From: JBDHWG01 sp046328525
GTDB taxonomy: Bacteria; Chloroflexota; Anaerolineae; Epilineales; JAHCIE01
Direction: 5' to 3'
Length of the DNA: 64,000 nucleotides
NCBI GenBank assembly: GCA_046328525.1
Contig: JAXLWK010000007.1
Span: 186,001 to 250,000, forward strand
Positions 28,142 through 36,997 of this stretch are shown here, in pieces (position 1 is the stretch's first letter; every line of letters begins with the position of its first letter). Position numbers and translations under genes: made by a program. Under the pieces are notes generated by a model, which worked only from the letters and a program-made list of their open reading frames with translations, was not told where the DNA came from and did no database searches.

Positions 28142-29707
28142 TTATTCGAGGCGCTGGTAGCCGGGCAGCGTCAGGAACTCGACGAACGATTCGTTGAGCG
28201 CCAGCGAGTCCAGCAACTCCACCGCCTGCGCGAAGCGGTGAGCCGTGCGGTTCGCCACCAGGCCGGCCACCTCTTCGGTGCGCACCTGGGTGTACAGATC
28301 GGGCGTGATTGGCATGCCGTCGTTCATCTTGCTGTTGTGGTGGATCCACTGCCAGAGCTGCGAGCGCGCGATCTCAGCCGTCGCCACATCCTCCATCAGG
28401 TTGAAGATGGCGACGGCGCCGCGGCCGCCCAGCCACGCCTCGAGATACTGGAGCGCCACGTTGACGTTGTTGCGGAACCCGGCCTCGGAGATGTCACCCG
28501 ACGGCACGGTCAACAGGTCCTTGGCCGTCACATTGGCGATGATGATCTTGTCGAGCTGGTTGTGGCCGTCGAAGGCCTTGTCGAAGATCTCCTGCACCAC
28601 GGTCACCAGGCCGGGGTGCGCCACCCACGCGCCGTCGAACCCCTGGCCCGCCTCGCGGGTCTTGTCCGTCTGCACCTGGGCGAAGGCCTTCTCGTTCACC
28701 GACGGATCGCCGCCGCGCGGGATGTACGCCGACATGCCGCCCATCGCGTGAGCGCCACGGCGGTGGCAGGTGAAGGTCAGCAGCTCCGCCGCCGAGCGCA
28801 GGAAGTGCGTCGCCATCGTGACCTGGGCGCGGTCGGGGAAGACCAGGTCGCCGCGCTTGTTGAAGACCTTGATGAAGCTGTAGATGTAGTCCCACCGGCC
28901 GAGGTTCAGGCCGCTGCTGTGGTCCTTCAGCTCGTAGAGAATCTCCTCCATCTCGAAGGAAGCGAGGATGTGCTCGATGAGCACGGTGCCGCGGATCGTG
29001 CCGCGCGGGATGCCGAGCGCGTCCTGGGCATAGTTGAACACATCGTTCCACAGCCGCGCTTCGAGGTGGCTCTGCATCTTGGGCAGGTAGAAGTACGGCC
29101 CCGTTCCGCGCTCGATGGCGGCCTTGGCGTTGTGGTAGAAGTACAGGCCGAAGTCGAAGAACGCGCCGGTCAGCGGCCGCCCGTTCACCAGAACGTGCTT
29201 CTCCGGCAGGTGCCAGCCGCGCGGGCGGACGGCCAGGGTCGCCGTCTTGTCCTTGAGATGGTATTCCTTGCCGCCCTCGCTCAGGGAGATGGTGCGGCGG
29301 ACGGCATCGTACAGGTTGATCTGGCCGTCCACCATGTTTTCCCACGCCGGGCTGTTGGCGTCTTCGAAGTCCGCCATGAACACCTGGGCGCCGGAGTTGA
29401 GGGCGTTGATGACCATTTTGCGGTCGGTCGGGCCGGTAATCTCGGCGCGGCGATTCAGAAGGTCGTGCGGGGCAGGCGCGACGGTCCAATCGGCGTCTCG
29501 GATTGACTTGGTGGACGCGAGGAAATCGGGCATCTCGCCCGCGTCAATCGCTACCTGGCGTTCCTTGCGCGCTTGAAGGAGCTCTCGCCGCCGCGGCCCA
29601 AACTCCATCTCTAACGCGGCCACAAAGGCCAACGCGTCAGGAGAAAGAATATCGGACCATTCAGACTTGACTGGCCCGATGATTTCGATGTTCTCCGTCT
29701 TGATCAC
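28142..29707 (-). CDS. aceB: Malate synthase A
   Basis: A 521-residue enzyme condensing glyoxylate with acetyl-CoA to malate. Signature stretches are VFMADFEDANSPAWENMVDG, TLAVRPRGWHLPEKHVLV, GTIRGTVLIEHILASFEMEE (catalytic region) and FDGAWVAHPGLV. The length fits the A isoform. The start is GTG at 29707, with GGAGGGG three bases upstream. First gene of the aceB-aceA unit, with a promoter spacer resembling that of the fad operon. Confidence 0.97.
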   Translation of the reverse strand: MIKTENIEIIGPVKSEWSDILSPDALAFVAALEMEFGPRRRELLQARKERQVAIDAGEMPDFLASTKSIRDADWTVAPAPHDLLNRRAEITGPTDRKMVINALNSGAQVFMADFEDANSPAWENMVDGQINLYDAVRRTISLSEGGKEYHLKDKTATLAVRPRGWHLPEKHVLVNGRPLTGAFFDFGLYFYHNAKAAIERGTGPYFYLPKMQSHLEARLWNDVFNYAQDALGIPRGTIRGTVLIEHILASFEMEEILYELKDHSSGLNLGRWDYIYSFIKVFNKRGDLVFPDRAQVTMATHFLRSAAELLTFTCHRRGAHAMGGMSAYIPRGGDPSVNEKAFAQVQTDKTREAGQGFDGAWVAHPGLVTVVQEIFDKAFDGHNQLDKIIIANVTAKDLLTVPSGDISEAGFRNNVNVALQYLEAWLGGRGAVAIFNLMEDVATAEIARSQLWQWIHHNSKMNDGMPITPDLYTQVRTEEVAGLVANRTAHRFAQAVELLDSLALNESFVEFLTLPGYQRLE

Positions 29708-29788
29708 CTGCCCCTCCTATGCAATGTGGGGTTGAGCGCTCCAATGCGCTAGCGGATGAATTGTTGTAGACAAACCGGCTGTAATTCT

Positions 29789-29817
29789 AATATAGCGCAG
29801 CGCGTCACAAAAGTCAA
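29789..29817 (-). promoter_or_regulatory. Promoter and probable shared operator of aceBA
   Basis: Minus strand: TTGACT (29812-29817), 17-bp spacer, TATATT (29789-29794). The spacer holds GTGACGCGCTGCGC (29795-29808), 12 of 14 bases identical and at the same place as in the tetR-fad promoter. Confidence 0.7.
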
Positions 29818-29978
29818 CTGTCAAAATGCAATACATCGCCGCCGCCAATGAACCCGCGCGCCCATAGGATACCACGGCGCTGGCGGGGCGAGAACGGGCA
29901 TGCGCCTAGTCTTGCGCAATCGTTTGGCGAGTTATGCGGCCGCCCCACCTAGCCGAATTGTGAGGTCAACAATCTGCC

Positions 29979-30007
29979 TTGACCTTCCCTCCACCTCGGC
30001 ATACAAT
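29979..30007 (+). promoter_or_regulatory. Promoter of the hydrolase-SDR-hydrolase operon
   Basis: TTGACC (29979-29984), a 17-bp spacer and TACAAT (30002-30007) end 18 bp before the first start codon. Confidence 0.65.
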
Positions 30008-30025
30008 CCGCCTGAGGAAGCCGCC

Positions 30026-31144
30026 ATGCTGGAGCCTGTCAATGCCGCTGTCCAGGCCGTCCTGGACGAGATTGTCGCCGAGGGCCACGAGATCGGCGTG
30101 CAAGCCGCCGCCTACCTCGACGGCGCGCCCATCGTCAGTGTCTGGGCCGGCGTCGCCGACCGCGCAACCGGCCGCCCCGTGGACGGCGACACCCTGTTCT
30201 CGGTGTTCTCGACGACTAAGGGCATCACCGCCGCGTGCATCCACATGCTCGCCCAGTGGGGCTGGCTGGAGTATGACGCGCCCGTCGCCGACTACTGGCC
30301 CGAGTTCGGCGTCCACGGCAAGAACCGCGTCACCGTCCGCCACGTCCTCCTCCACCAGGCGGGCCTGCCCGATGCGCCGCGCGGCCTGACCACGCGCGAC
30401 TGGGGCGATTGGGACACGGTGGTCCAGGCCGTCGCCGCCGCGCCCCTCGCCTGGGAGCCGGGGACGCGCACCGAATACCACGCCCAGACCTTCGGCTGGA
30501 TTCTCGGCGAGGTCGTGCGCCGCGTAGACGGCCGCCCCATCGAGGCGTTCATCCAGCAGGAGATCGCCGCGCCCCTCGGCATCCGCGACCTGTACCTGGG
30601 CATCCCCGACGCGGCTCTCGGCCGCGTCGCCACGCTGGTGGACGCCCTCGCGCCGAACGCTACGCCGATCTACAACCGCCCGGCAGTGCGCCGCGCCGTC
30701 CTGCCCGGCTCCGGCGGCATCATGAGCGCCAGCGCCCTGGCCCGCGTCTATGCCGCCCTGGTCGCGCCGGTGGACGGCGTCCGCCTGCTCACCCCGAAGA
30801 CCCTCGCCGCCGCCACCGCCCTGGAAGCGGCGGGCTACGAGCCGGCGTGGGACATTGGGGTGCGCCGCAGCCTGGGCTACCTCCTCGGCGGCCCGCTGCC
30901 GCCACGCCGCGCCGACGCCGGCCCCGCGTACTACATCGTCTACGGCGTCCTCACGGCGATGGGGGAGCGGGAGACAACCTTCGGCCACGGCGGCGCCGAC
31001 GGCTCCGTGGGCTTCGCCGACCGCGAGACCGGCCTGGCCGTTGGCGTCGCCAAGAACCTCATGGCGAGCGCCCTCGACCGCTCCGCGAGGCCTGCCGCCT
31101 ATCGTATCGTCGAAACCATTCGCAAAGAGCTAGGCATTCCATAA
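30026..31144 (+). CDS. Serine beta-lactamase-fold hydrolase (EstB/carboxylesterase-like)
   Basis: A 372-residue class C beta-lactamase-fold protein. The SxxK motif is FSTTKGITAACIH, the tyrosine motif TEYHAQTFGWILGEV, and the late HxG-type motif FGHGGADGS. The Tyr-His-Ala version and the GWILGEVVRRVDG stretch are usual for esterases and lactonohydrolases rather than true beta-lactamases, so ester hydrolysis is the better guess. No signal peptide. ATG at 30026 with GAGGA upstream; the SDR gene follows after 12 bp. Confidence 0.85.
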   Translation: MLEPVNAAVQAVLDEIVAEGHEIGVQAAAYLDGAPIVSVWAGVADRATGRPVDGDTLFSVFSTTKGITAACIHMLAQWGWLEYDAPVADYWPEFGVHGKNRVTVRHVLLHQAGLPDAPRGLTTRDWGDWDTVVQAVAAAPLAWEPGTRTEYHAQTFGWILGEVVRRVDGRPIEAFIQQEIAAPLGIRDLYLGIPDAALGRVATLVDALAPNATPIYNRPAVRRAVLPGSGGIMSASALARVYAALVAPVDGVRLLTPKTLAAATALEAAGYEPAWDIGVRRSLGYLLGGPLPPRRADAGPAYYIVYGVLTAMGERETTFGHGGADGSVGFADRETGLAVGVAKNLMASALDRSARPAAYRIVETIRKELGIP

Positions 31145-31156
31145 AGGAGATACAGC

Positions 31157-31981
31157 ATGGACGGGTTAGTACAGGGCAAAGTCGCTATCGTCACGGGCAG
31201 TGGTCGCGGCATCGGCGCCGCCGCGGCGCGTCTCCTGGCCGAGCATGGCGCGCGCGTCATCGTCACCGACATTGACCCCAACCCGGCGAGCGAGGTCGTC
31301 GCGGCCATCCAGGGCGCGGGCGGCAAGGCGCTGGCCGCCCCGGGCGACATTACGCGGCCGGACTTCCCGGCGCAGCTCGTCGAGGCGGCGATCACGGAGT
31401 ATGGCGGGCTGGACATCATCGTCAACAACGCAGGCTACACCTGGGACGGCACGCTGCACAAGATGACCGACGAGCAGTGGCAGGCGATGCTCGACATCCA
31501 CCTGACCGCCCCGTTCCGCCTCATCCGCGCCGCGTCGAACTACTGGCGGGAGACGGCCAAGCGCGAGGCGGCCGAGCTAGGCGCCGCCAGGGCGCGCAAG
31601 ATCGTCAACGTCAGCTCGACCAGCGGCACGCGCGGCAACCCCGGCCAGGCCAACTACGCCGCCGGCAAGGCCGGCATCATCGGCGTCACCAAGACGCTGG
31701 CGAAAGAGTGGGGTCAGTTCAACATCCAGGTGAACGCCTGCGCCTTTGGCTTCATCGAGACACGGCTGACAGCGGCGAAAGACAGCGGCGAGCACGTCCA
31801 GCGCGGCGAGAAGGACATCACCCTGGGCATCCCGGAGCAGATGCGCCAGATGGCAAAGATGATGATTCCCATGGGCCGCGCCGGGACAGTGGAGGAAGCG
31901 GCAGGCGCGATCCTCTTTTTCGCCTCGCCCCTCTCCAACTACGTCTCCGGCCAGGTGCTGGAAGTGACCGGCGGCAGCTAA
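31157..31981 (+). CDS. Short-chain dehydrogenase/reductase (FabG-like)
   Basis: A 274-residue classical SDR. The cofactor motif is VTGSGRGIGAAAARLL, followed by NNAG, the catalytic Ser in VNVSSTSGTRG and YAAGKAG with Tyr and Lys; the end GQVLEVTGGS is typical. An Asp after the second strand (VTDIDPN) suggests NAD rather than NADP. The middle of an operon between two beta-lactamase-fold hydrolases; it may act on a hydroxy- or ketoacyl substrate. AAAGGAG precedes the ATG. Confidence 0.92.
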   Translation: MDGLVQGKVAIVTGSGRGIGAAAARLLAEHGARVIVTDIDPNPASEVVAAIQGAGGKALAAPGDITRPDFPAQLVEAAITEYGGLDIIVNNAGYTWDGTLHKMTDEQWQAMLDIHLTAPFRLIRAASNYWRETAKREAAELGAARARKIVNVSSTSGTRGNPGQANYAAGKAGIIGVTKTLAKEWGQFNIQVNACAFGFIETRLTAAKDSGEHVQRGEKDITLGIPEQMRQMAKMMIPMGRAGTVEEAAGAILFFASPLSNYVSGQVLEVTGGS

Positions 31982-31997
31982 CGGAAGAAAGGTACAC

Positions 31998-33359
31998 ATG
32001 AGCGAGAGTACTTTCAACGACTTGTGCGCTGTCATCCAGGCCGCTATGCAGCGCCTGAGCATCCCGGGCGTCGCCGTCGGCGTCATCCACGCGGGGCAGG
32101 AGTATGCCGCCGGTCTCGGCGTGACCAGCGTCACCAATCCCCTAGCCGTGGACGGCGATACCCTGTTCCAGATCGGCTCGACCACCAAGACCGTGACCGG
32201 CACGGTCGTCATGCGCCTGGTGGAGCGGGGCATGCTCGACCTGGACGCGCCTATCCGCGCCTACCTGCCGGCGCTGCGCCTCGCCGACGAGGACGTCGCC
32301 GCGCGCGTCACCCTGCGCCACCTCCTGACCCACACCGGCGGCTGGGTCGGCGACTTCTTCGTTGACACCGGCTGGGGTGACGATGCCTTGCAACGCGCCG
32401 TCGAGCGCATGGTCGAGCTACCCCAGCTCACGCCCCTCGGCTCGACCTTCCACTACAGCAACTCTAGCTTCTACCTGCTCGGCCGCATTATCGAGGTGGC
32501 AACGGGCCAGACCTACGAGGCCGCGACATGGGACCTCGTTCTCGCGCCCCTGGGCATGACCAACTCGTTCTTCTTCCCCCACGAGGTCATGCTGCGCCGT
32601 TTCGCCGTCGGCCACATCACCCTCGGCGACAAGACCAGCGTCCTGGAGCCGTGGCCCATCGCCCGCGCCGCCAACGCCGTCGGCGGCCTGACGTCGAGCG
32701 CCCGCGACCAGCTCCGCTACGCCCGCTTCCAGATGGGCGACGGCGCGGCCGAGAGCGGCGAGCGGCTGCTGAGCGGAGCCATGATGGCCGAAATGCAGTC
32801 GCCCCGCGTGCCGATTGACACGTATGGCGGCTGGCGCGGCCTCTCGTGGATCGTGCGCGATGTCGGTGGCGTCAAGACCGTGGCCCACGGCGGCGCAACC
32901 CTGGGCCAGCTCTCGGCGTTCATGTTCGCCCCAGAGCGCGGCTTCGCCCTGACCGTCCTCACCAACTCCCAGAGCGGCAGCGAGCTGAACACCGAGGTCA
33001 CGCAGTGGGCGCTGGAACACTACCTCGGCGTCAAGGAGCCAGAGCCGGCCGCCCTGGACCTGAGCGCGAGCGACCTGGCCGCCTACGCCGGGTACTACGA
33101 GGGCCGCCTGTCGGCGATCGAGATGACGGTCAGCGATGGCAGCCTCGTCGTGCAGGGCTACCCGAAGGGTGGCTTCCCCGACGAAACGTCGCCCCCGCCC
33201 CCCGCGCCGCCGCCCGCCCGCTTTGCCGTCATCGGCCCGGACCAGGTCATCGGCCTCGAGTCGCCGGTCAAGGATCTGCGCGGCGAGTTCCTGCGCGGCC
33301 CCGACGGCGCGATTGTCTGGTTCCGCTGGGGCGGCCGCATCCTCCGCCGCCGCGCTTAG
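31998..33359 (+). CDS. Serine beta-lactamase-fold hydrolase with C-terminal extension
   Basis: A 453-residue protein with SxxK in IGSTTKTVTGTVV, YxN in FHYSNSSFYLLG and the HGG motif in VAHGGATLGQL. A separate C-terminal domain of about 110 residues (LAAYAGYYEGRL onward) with a Pro-rich loop (PPPPAPPP) resembles the lipocalin-like tail of peptidase S12 proteins. It could be a D-aminopeptidase or esterase. It follows the SDR gene by 16 bp in the same operon. Confidence 0.85.
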   Translation: MSESTFNDLCAVIQAAMQRLSIPGVAVGVIHAGQEYAAGLGVTSVTNPLAVDGDTLFQIGSTTKTVTGTVVMRLVERGMLDLDAPIRAYLPALRLADEDVAARVTLRHLLTHTGGWVGDFFVDTGWGDDALQRAVERMVELPQLTPLGSTFHYSNSSFYLLGRIIEVATGQTYEAATWDLVLAPLGMTNSFFFPHEVMLRRFAVGHITLGDKTSVLEPWPIARAANAVGGLTSSARDQLRYARFQMGDGAAESGERLLSGAMMAEMQSPRVPIDTYGGWRGLSWIVRDVGGVKTVAHGGATLGQLSAFMFAPERGFALTVLTNSQSGSELNTEVTQWALEHYLGVKEPEPAALDLSASDLAAYAGYYEGRLSAIEMTVSDGSLVVQGYPKGGFPDETSPPPPAPPPARFAVIGPDQVIGLESPVKDLRGEFLRGPDGAIVWFRWGGRILRRRA

Positions 33360-33381
33360 CGCATAGTCAAAGGACATGTTT

Positions 33382-33434
33382 CGGCCTCGTTCTGCGGGCA
33401 GGCGGGCCTGGGTCGCCTACGAGGCCGTTGTTCT
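33382..33434 (+). terminator. Terminator of the hydrolase operon
   Basis: CGGCCTCGT (33382-33390) and ACGAGGCCG (33419-33427) pair around a 28-base loop and are followed by TTGTTCTT. Confidence 0.5.
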
Positions 33435-33493
33435 TGCGCCAGGCTGCGGCCACGTTCGCCGTGACCATGCGTTCATCCAGAAAGAGGCAATAG

Positions 33494-34492
33494 ATGAGAT
33501 ACTTTGTGACCGGGGCGACGGGGTTCATCGGGGGGCGGGTGGCGCGGATGCTCGTCGCGGCCGGCCACGAGGTGGTCGCCGTCGCGCGCAACCCGGCGGC
33601 GGCCAGCGACCTGGGCAACCTCGGCGTGGAGGTTGTGGCCGGCGACGTGACGGACAAGGAGAGCTTGCGCGGCCCGATGACCGGCGTGGACGGCGTCTAC
33701 CACATTGCCGGCTGGTATAGGGTGGGCGTCAAGGACAAGAGCCAGGCGGTCAAGATCAATGTAGACGGTACGCGCAACGTTCTCGAAGTGATGCGGGAGC
33801 TAGCGATTCCACGCGGCGTCTACACTAGCACCCTGGCCGTCAACTCCGACACCCACGGGCGCGTCGTGGACGAGACCTACCATACCACCGGCCCGTTCCT
33901 GAGCGAGTACGACCGCACCAAGTGGGTCGCCCACTACCAGGTGGCCGAGCCAATGATCGCCGAAGGTCTGCCTCTTGTCATCGTCATGCCCGGTGTCGTC
34001 TACGGCATCGGCGACACGAGCAGCATCCGCACGACGTTCCTCCAGTACCTCGAGCGCAAGCTGCCCGTGATTCCGCAGCGCACGGCGTTCTGCTGGGCCA
34101 CGGTCGAGGACACGGCGCAGGGTCATCTGCTGGCGATGGAGAAGGGCAGGGTCGGCGAGAGCTACATGATCTGCGGCGAGCCGTACACCCTGGTCGAGGC
34201 GCTCGACCTGGCGGAAACGGTCACGGGCATTTCACGGCCAACCAGCGTTCCGCCGTTCGTCCTCCGAGCCGGGTCGAGCGTGATGCGCCTGGTCGAGAAG
34301 GGCGTCTCCGTCCCGGAGCAGTTCTCCAGCGAGAACCTGCGCGTCACGGCCGGCGTAACGTACCTGGGCAGCAACGCCAGGGCAAAGCGCGAGCTAGGCT
34401 TTGCCCCGCGTCCGCTCGAAGAGGGCCTGCCGGAGATGCTGTATCACGAGATGGGGCTGCTTGGCCTGGAACCGAAGCCGCGGCAATCGTAG
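33494..34492 (+). CDS. NAD(P)-dependent epimerase/dehydratase (extended SDR)
   Basis: A 332-residue extended SDR. It has GATGFIGGRVARMLVAAGH at the N-terminus, the catalytic YDRTKW (Tyr and Lys), and the typical C-terminal substrate region with ICGEPYTLVEALDLA. This subgroup includes dihydroflavonol-reductase-like and hopanoid-associated sugar epimerases; the exact reaction cannot be told. Shine-Dalgarno AGAGG stands before the ATG. It lies beyond the operon terminator and is probably transcribed alone. Confidence 0.88.
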   Translation: MRYFVTGATGFIGGRVARMLVAAGHEVVAVARNPAAASDLGNLGVEVVAGDVTDKESLRGPMTGVDGVYHIAGWYRVGVKDKSQAVKINVDGTRNVLEVMRELAIPRGVYTSTLAVNSDTHGRVVDETYHTTGPFLSEYDRTKWVAHYQVAEPMIAEGLPLVIVMPGVVYGIGDTSSIRTTFLQYLERKLPVIPQRTAFCWATVEDTAQGHLLAMEKGRVGESYMICGEPYTLVEALDLAETVTGISRPTSVPPFVLRAGSSVMRLVEKGVSVPEQFSSENLRVTAGVTYLGSNARAKRELGFAPRPLEEGLPEMLYHEMGLLGLEPKPRQS

Positions 34493-34496
34493 GCAT

Positions 34497-34590
34497 AGTG
34501 GGCGAAGCCCCGGTAGGGCTTGAGCAGTCCGAAGAACTGTGTCCTCTCAGCGCCGCGGCTTCAGCCCGGCGCCCGCTCTGCATGTGTCAA
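34497..34590. repeat. Intergenic palindromic sequence, TTCAG-like
   Basis: Between the convergent genes the sequence has AAGCCCCGGTAGGGCTT and GCGCCGCGGCTTCAGCCCGG, a degenerate member of the CTTCAG palindromes seen elsewhere. It may work as a terminator for either gene. Confidence 0.4.
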
Positions 34591-34591
34591 A

Positions 34592-35596
34592 CTACTGCTC
34601 TTTAGGGCGCACGCCCAGGCCCGGCGCCGTCGGCAGGAGAAGCCGCGCCCCGTCGTAGCCCATGCCCTGGAAGGGGTCGTTGGCGATGAGCAGCGGCCCA
34701 TCCAGGTCCGCGTGCTCGCACAGCGGGGCCAGGTGCGCCGCCGCGCTCACGCCCAGCGTTGACTCGACCATGCAGCTCAGCATCACGCCCAGGTCCAGGG
34801 CGTGGGCCAGCTCAATCGCCCGCCGTGCCTCCCGTATCCCCCCGAACTTGGCGAGCTTGACCACGACCCCATCCACCGCCCTCGCCAGCCGCGCCACGTC
34901 CGACGTCGAGCGCACCGCCTCGTCAGCGTAGAGGGGTAGGGGCGAGCGCTCGCGCAGCCAGCGCAGGCCGTCAGTATCCTCGGCCGCGAGCGGCTGCTCC
35001 ACGAACTCGACGCCCAGGTCCGCCAGGCGCGGGATGAGCGCCGCCGCCGTCTCGCGGCTCCAGCCCGCGTTGGCGTCCACGCGGATCACGGCGTCCGTCA
35101 CGCCGCGGATCGCCCGCACCAGGGCCAGGTCATCCGCACCGCCGAGCTTCACCTTGAGAATGGGCATACCCAGGGCCTGCGCCTGCGCCACCATCGCCTG
35201 CGGCGTGTCTATTCCGATGGTCACGGAGGTCAGCGGGGCGCGGGCCGGGTTCAGGCCCCACACTCGCCACAGCGGCTGGCCGAGGCGCTGGCCGAGGATG
35301 TCGTACAGCGCGGAGGCGATAGCCGCGCGCGCCGCCGCCGAGCCGGGCGGCAGGGCGTCCAGGATGTCTTCCACGAGCCAGGCGTCGCCGCCGAGCATCG
35401 GGGCGCACGCCTCGAGCGTCGCGATAACGCCCTCGCGGCTCTCCCCCAGGTACGGTACAACCGCCGCCTCGCCCAACCCGACCGCGTCCCCCGCGTCCAG
35501 ACGCACCAGGACGTTGTGGCGCTCGGTGTAGCTGCCGTGGGCGATGTTGAACGCCGAAGCCAGGCGGAGGGTCAACGGCTCCCAGGTCAGTCGCAT
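34592..35596 (-). CDS. ykfB: L-Ala-D/L-Glu dipeptide epimerase (enolase superfamily)
   Basis: A 334-residue enolase-superfamily enzyme. The catalytic lysine is in ILKVKLGG, metal ligands in VIRVDANAGW, VEFVEQPL and YADEAV, and the second lysine in VKLAKFGGI. The C-terminal VMLSCMVESTLGVSAAAHLA is the dipeptide-epimerase pattern. It overlaps the NlpC/P60 gene by 10 bases, and this pair (as in ykfC-ykfB of Bacillus) degrades murein peptides: the peptidase releases L-Ala-D-Glu, the epimerase makes L-Ala-L-Glu. A muconate cycloisomerase role is less likely. Confidence 0.88.
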   Translation of the reverse strand: MRLTWEPLTLRLASAFNIAHGSYTERHNVLVRLDAGDAVGLGEAAVVPYLGESREGVIATLEACAPMLGGDAWLVEDILDALPPGSAAARAAIASALYDILGQRLGQPLWRVWGLNPARAPLTSVTIGIDTPQAMVAQAQALGMPILKVKLGGADDLALVRAIRGVTDAVIRVDANAGWSRETAAALIPRLADLGVEFVEQPLAAEDTDGLRWLRERSPLPLYADEAVRSTSDVARLARAVDGVVVKLAKFGGIREARRAIELAHALDLGVMLSCMVESTLGVSAAAHLAPLCEHADLDGPLLIANDPFQGMGYDGARLLLPTAPGLGVRPKEQ

Positions 35597-36636
35597 CGGA
35601 ACCTCCTCGCCCCCAGGTACGTTTCGACCAACCCGCGCCGATAGACCGGCGACGCCGGGTCGAGGCTATTGCGCGTCACGCTCCACACCGCCCCGGTCGC
35701 GTGCAGAATGTCCCAGCCGCCGAGAGAGATGGCGACGTGGTCCACACCGGCGGCGCGCGCAATGCCCGACGCGCTGTAGCCCGGCCGGCCGAAGAACAGC
35801 AGGTCGCCCGGCTGCGGCACGCCGTCTACCTCGTCGCCCTCCTGGAACTGCTGGTCCGCGTCGCGCAGCACCGCCACGCCCATCGTGCGCATCGCCGTCT
35901 GGGCGAAGCCAGAGCAGTCGTAGCCAAAGGGCGTGCGGCCGCCCCAGAAGTAGGGCGTCCCAACGAAACGCGCCATGCGCGCCACCGTCACTGCCATGCC
36001 CGCCGCGTCCGGCACGGGCCGGTCGTCCAGCGGTGTCAGCTCACCCGCTCGCGCCCACCAGGTCTGCCCGTCCGGCGCGGCGATAGCCGCCCACTCCCCG
36101 CCGCCCTCGATGACCGCCACGGCAACGTTGAACGGGAGCTGCCCCACGACCTCGCCGCCATCCGGCCGGCGAAAGCACGCGGCCAGGTTCGCGCTCACGA
36201 AGTGCGAGGGGCCGGGGAGGGGCTGCGGCGCAAGCGCATGCTCGGCGACCCAGCCCAGGTAGCCGTCGGCGACGACGCGCACAAAGGACCAGCCGGGCGC
36301 CGGGCGCAACACCTCGATCAGCTCGCCGAAGAGCGCCTGGGTGACGACCTCGGATTTCGACGTCGCCTCGGCGTAAACGTTGACGACGGCGCGGCGAATG
36401 GTGGACAGGGCCGCGTTCTCCCGCAGGGGCGTGATCTGGTCCACCAATGTGACACCGGGCAGGTGGAGGCGCAGCGACGTCATGAGCGACTGCCGCGCCT
36501 GCCCGTCCAGCGTCTCGCCGCTGAGGACGAGGCCCGCGTCCGTCTCGGCCGCGCGAACGTTCCAGACGTGCAGGCGCGAGTCCAGCCCCTCGCCCGCCGC
36601 CCAGTCCGCGATAAGCTCCTGAATGCTCTCGATCAT
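35587..36636 (-). CDS. ykfC: NlpC/P60 gamma-D-glutamyl peptidase with SH3 domains (YkfC-like)
   Basis: A 349-residue protein. An N-terminal region includes a BON-like stretch (residues 1-80), followed by two bacterial SH3 domains (VVNVYAEATSKSEVV; AACFRRPDGGEVVGQLPF) and the NlpC/P60 catalytic domain. The catalytic Cys is in FGYDCSGFAQTAMR, and His in VDHVAISLG and DILHATG. It probably cleaves the gamma-D-Glu-diamino acid bond of murein peptides. No signal peptide is visible, which fits cytoplasmic recycling rather than wall hydrolysis. Confidence 0.9.
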   Translation of the reverse strand: MIESIQELIADWAAGEGLDSRLHVWNVRAAETDAGLVLSGETLDGQARQSLMTSLRLHLPGVTLVDQITPLRENAALSTIRRAVVNVYAEATSKSEVVTQALFGELIEVLRPAPGWSFVRVVADGYLGWVAEHALAPQPLPGPSHFVSANLAACFRRPDGGEVVGQLPFNVAVAVIEGGGEWAAIAAPDGQTWWARAGELTPLDDRPVPDAAGMAVTVARMARFVGTPYFWGGRTPFGYDCSGFAQTAMRTMGVAVLRDADQQFQEGDEVDGVPQPGDLLFFGRPGYSASGIARAAGVDHVAISLGGWDILHATGAVWSVTRNSLDPASPVYRRGLVETYLGARRFRCD

Positions 36637-36705
36637 AGCTCAGTTCCTATTCCAGGTCTCAGCGGCCGAAGTCATTCCAGGGCCACTACTCGAACACCAC
36701 CACGC

Positions 36706-36826
36706 TGTCATTGCGAGCGGAGCGAAGCAATCCCCCGCCCTTGTGAAGGTGGGGTTACGCCGCCACAGTATGGTTTCATCTGCCGAGAGACTGCTTCGTC
36801 GTCCTATCGTCCTCCTCGCAGTGACA
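36706..36826. repeat. GTCATTGCGAG-type dispersed element, copy 1
   Basis: It starts TGTCATTGCGAGCGGAGCG and ends CCTCGCAGTGACA, imperfect inverted ends with CGAAGCAATC inside, 121 bp. The type is widespread in environmental bacteria. Two more copies lie at 45494-45612 and about 45613-45780. Confidence 0.65.
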
Positions 36827-36908
36827 GACAGCGACGATGTCAGTATAGCCGCGCCGGGGCGGGGCCGCAACTGTGGCCTTGCGCCAGGCGCGCCTCCATG
36901 ATAGAATT

Positions 36909-36928
36909 CGTTTAGAATGGTCTAAACG
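36909..36928 (+). promoter_or_regulatory. Operator palindrome over the -10 box of the GbsR-type gene
   Basis: CGTTTAGA-ATGG-TCTAAACG is a perfect 8+8 inverted repeat. It contains TTTAGAAT, a likely -10, 70 bp before the regulator's start, so auto-repression is likely. Confidence 0.65.
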
Positions 36929-36997
36929 ACATGGGCCGGTGGGATACACGCACAGGCGAGGCATAAGAACAGCACACACGAAGGCAAGGGGGATCGT

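Noticed and set aside
29900..30025. N-terminal extension of the first beta-lactamase-fold hydrolase
   Set aside because: The extension contains the promoter and lacks a ribosome-binding site; the start at 30026 has one and begins the conserved fold.
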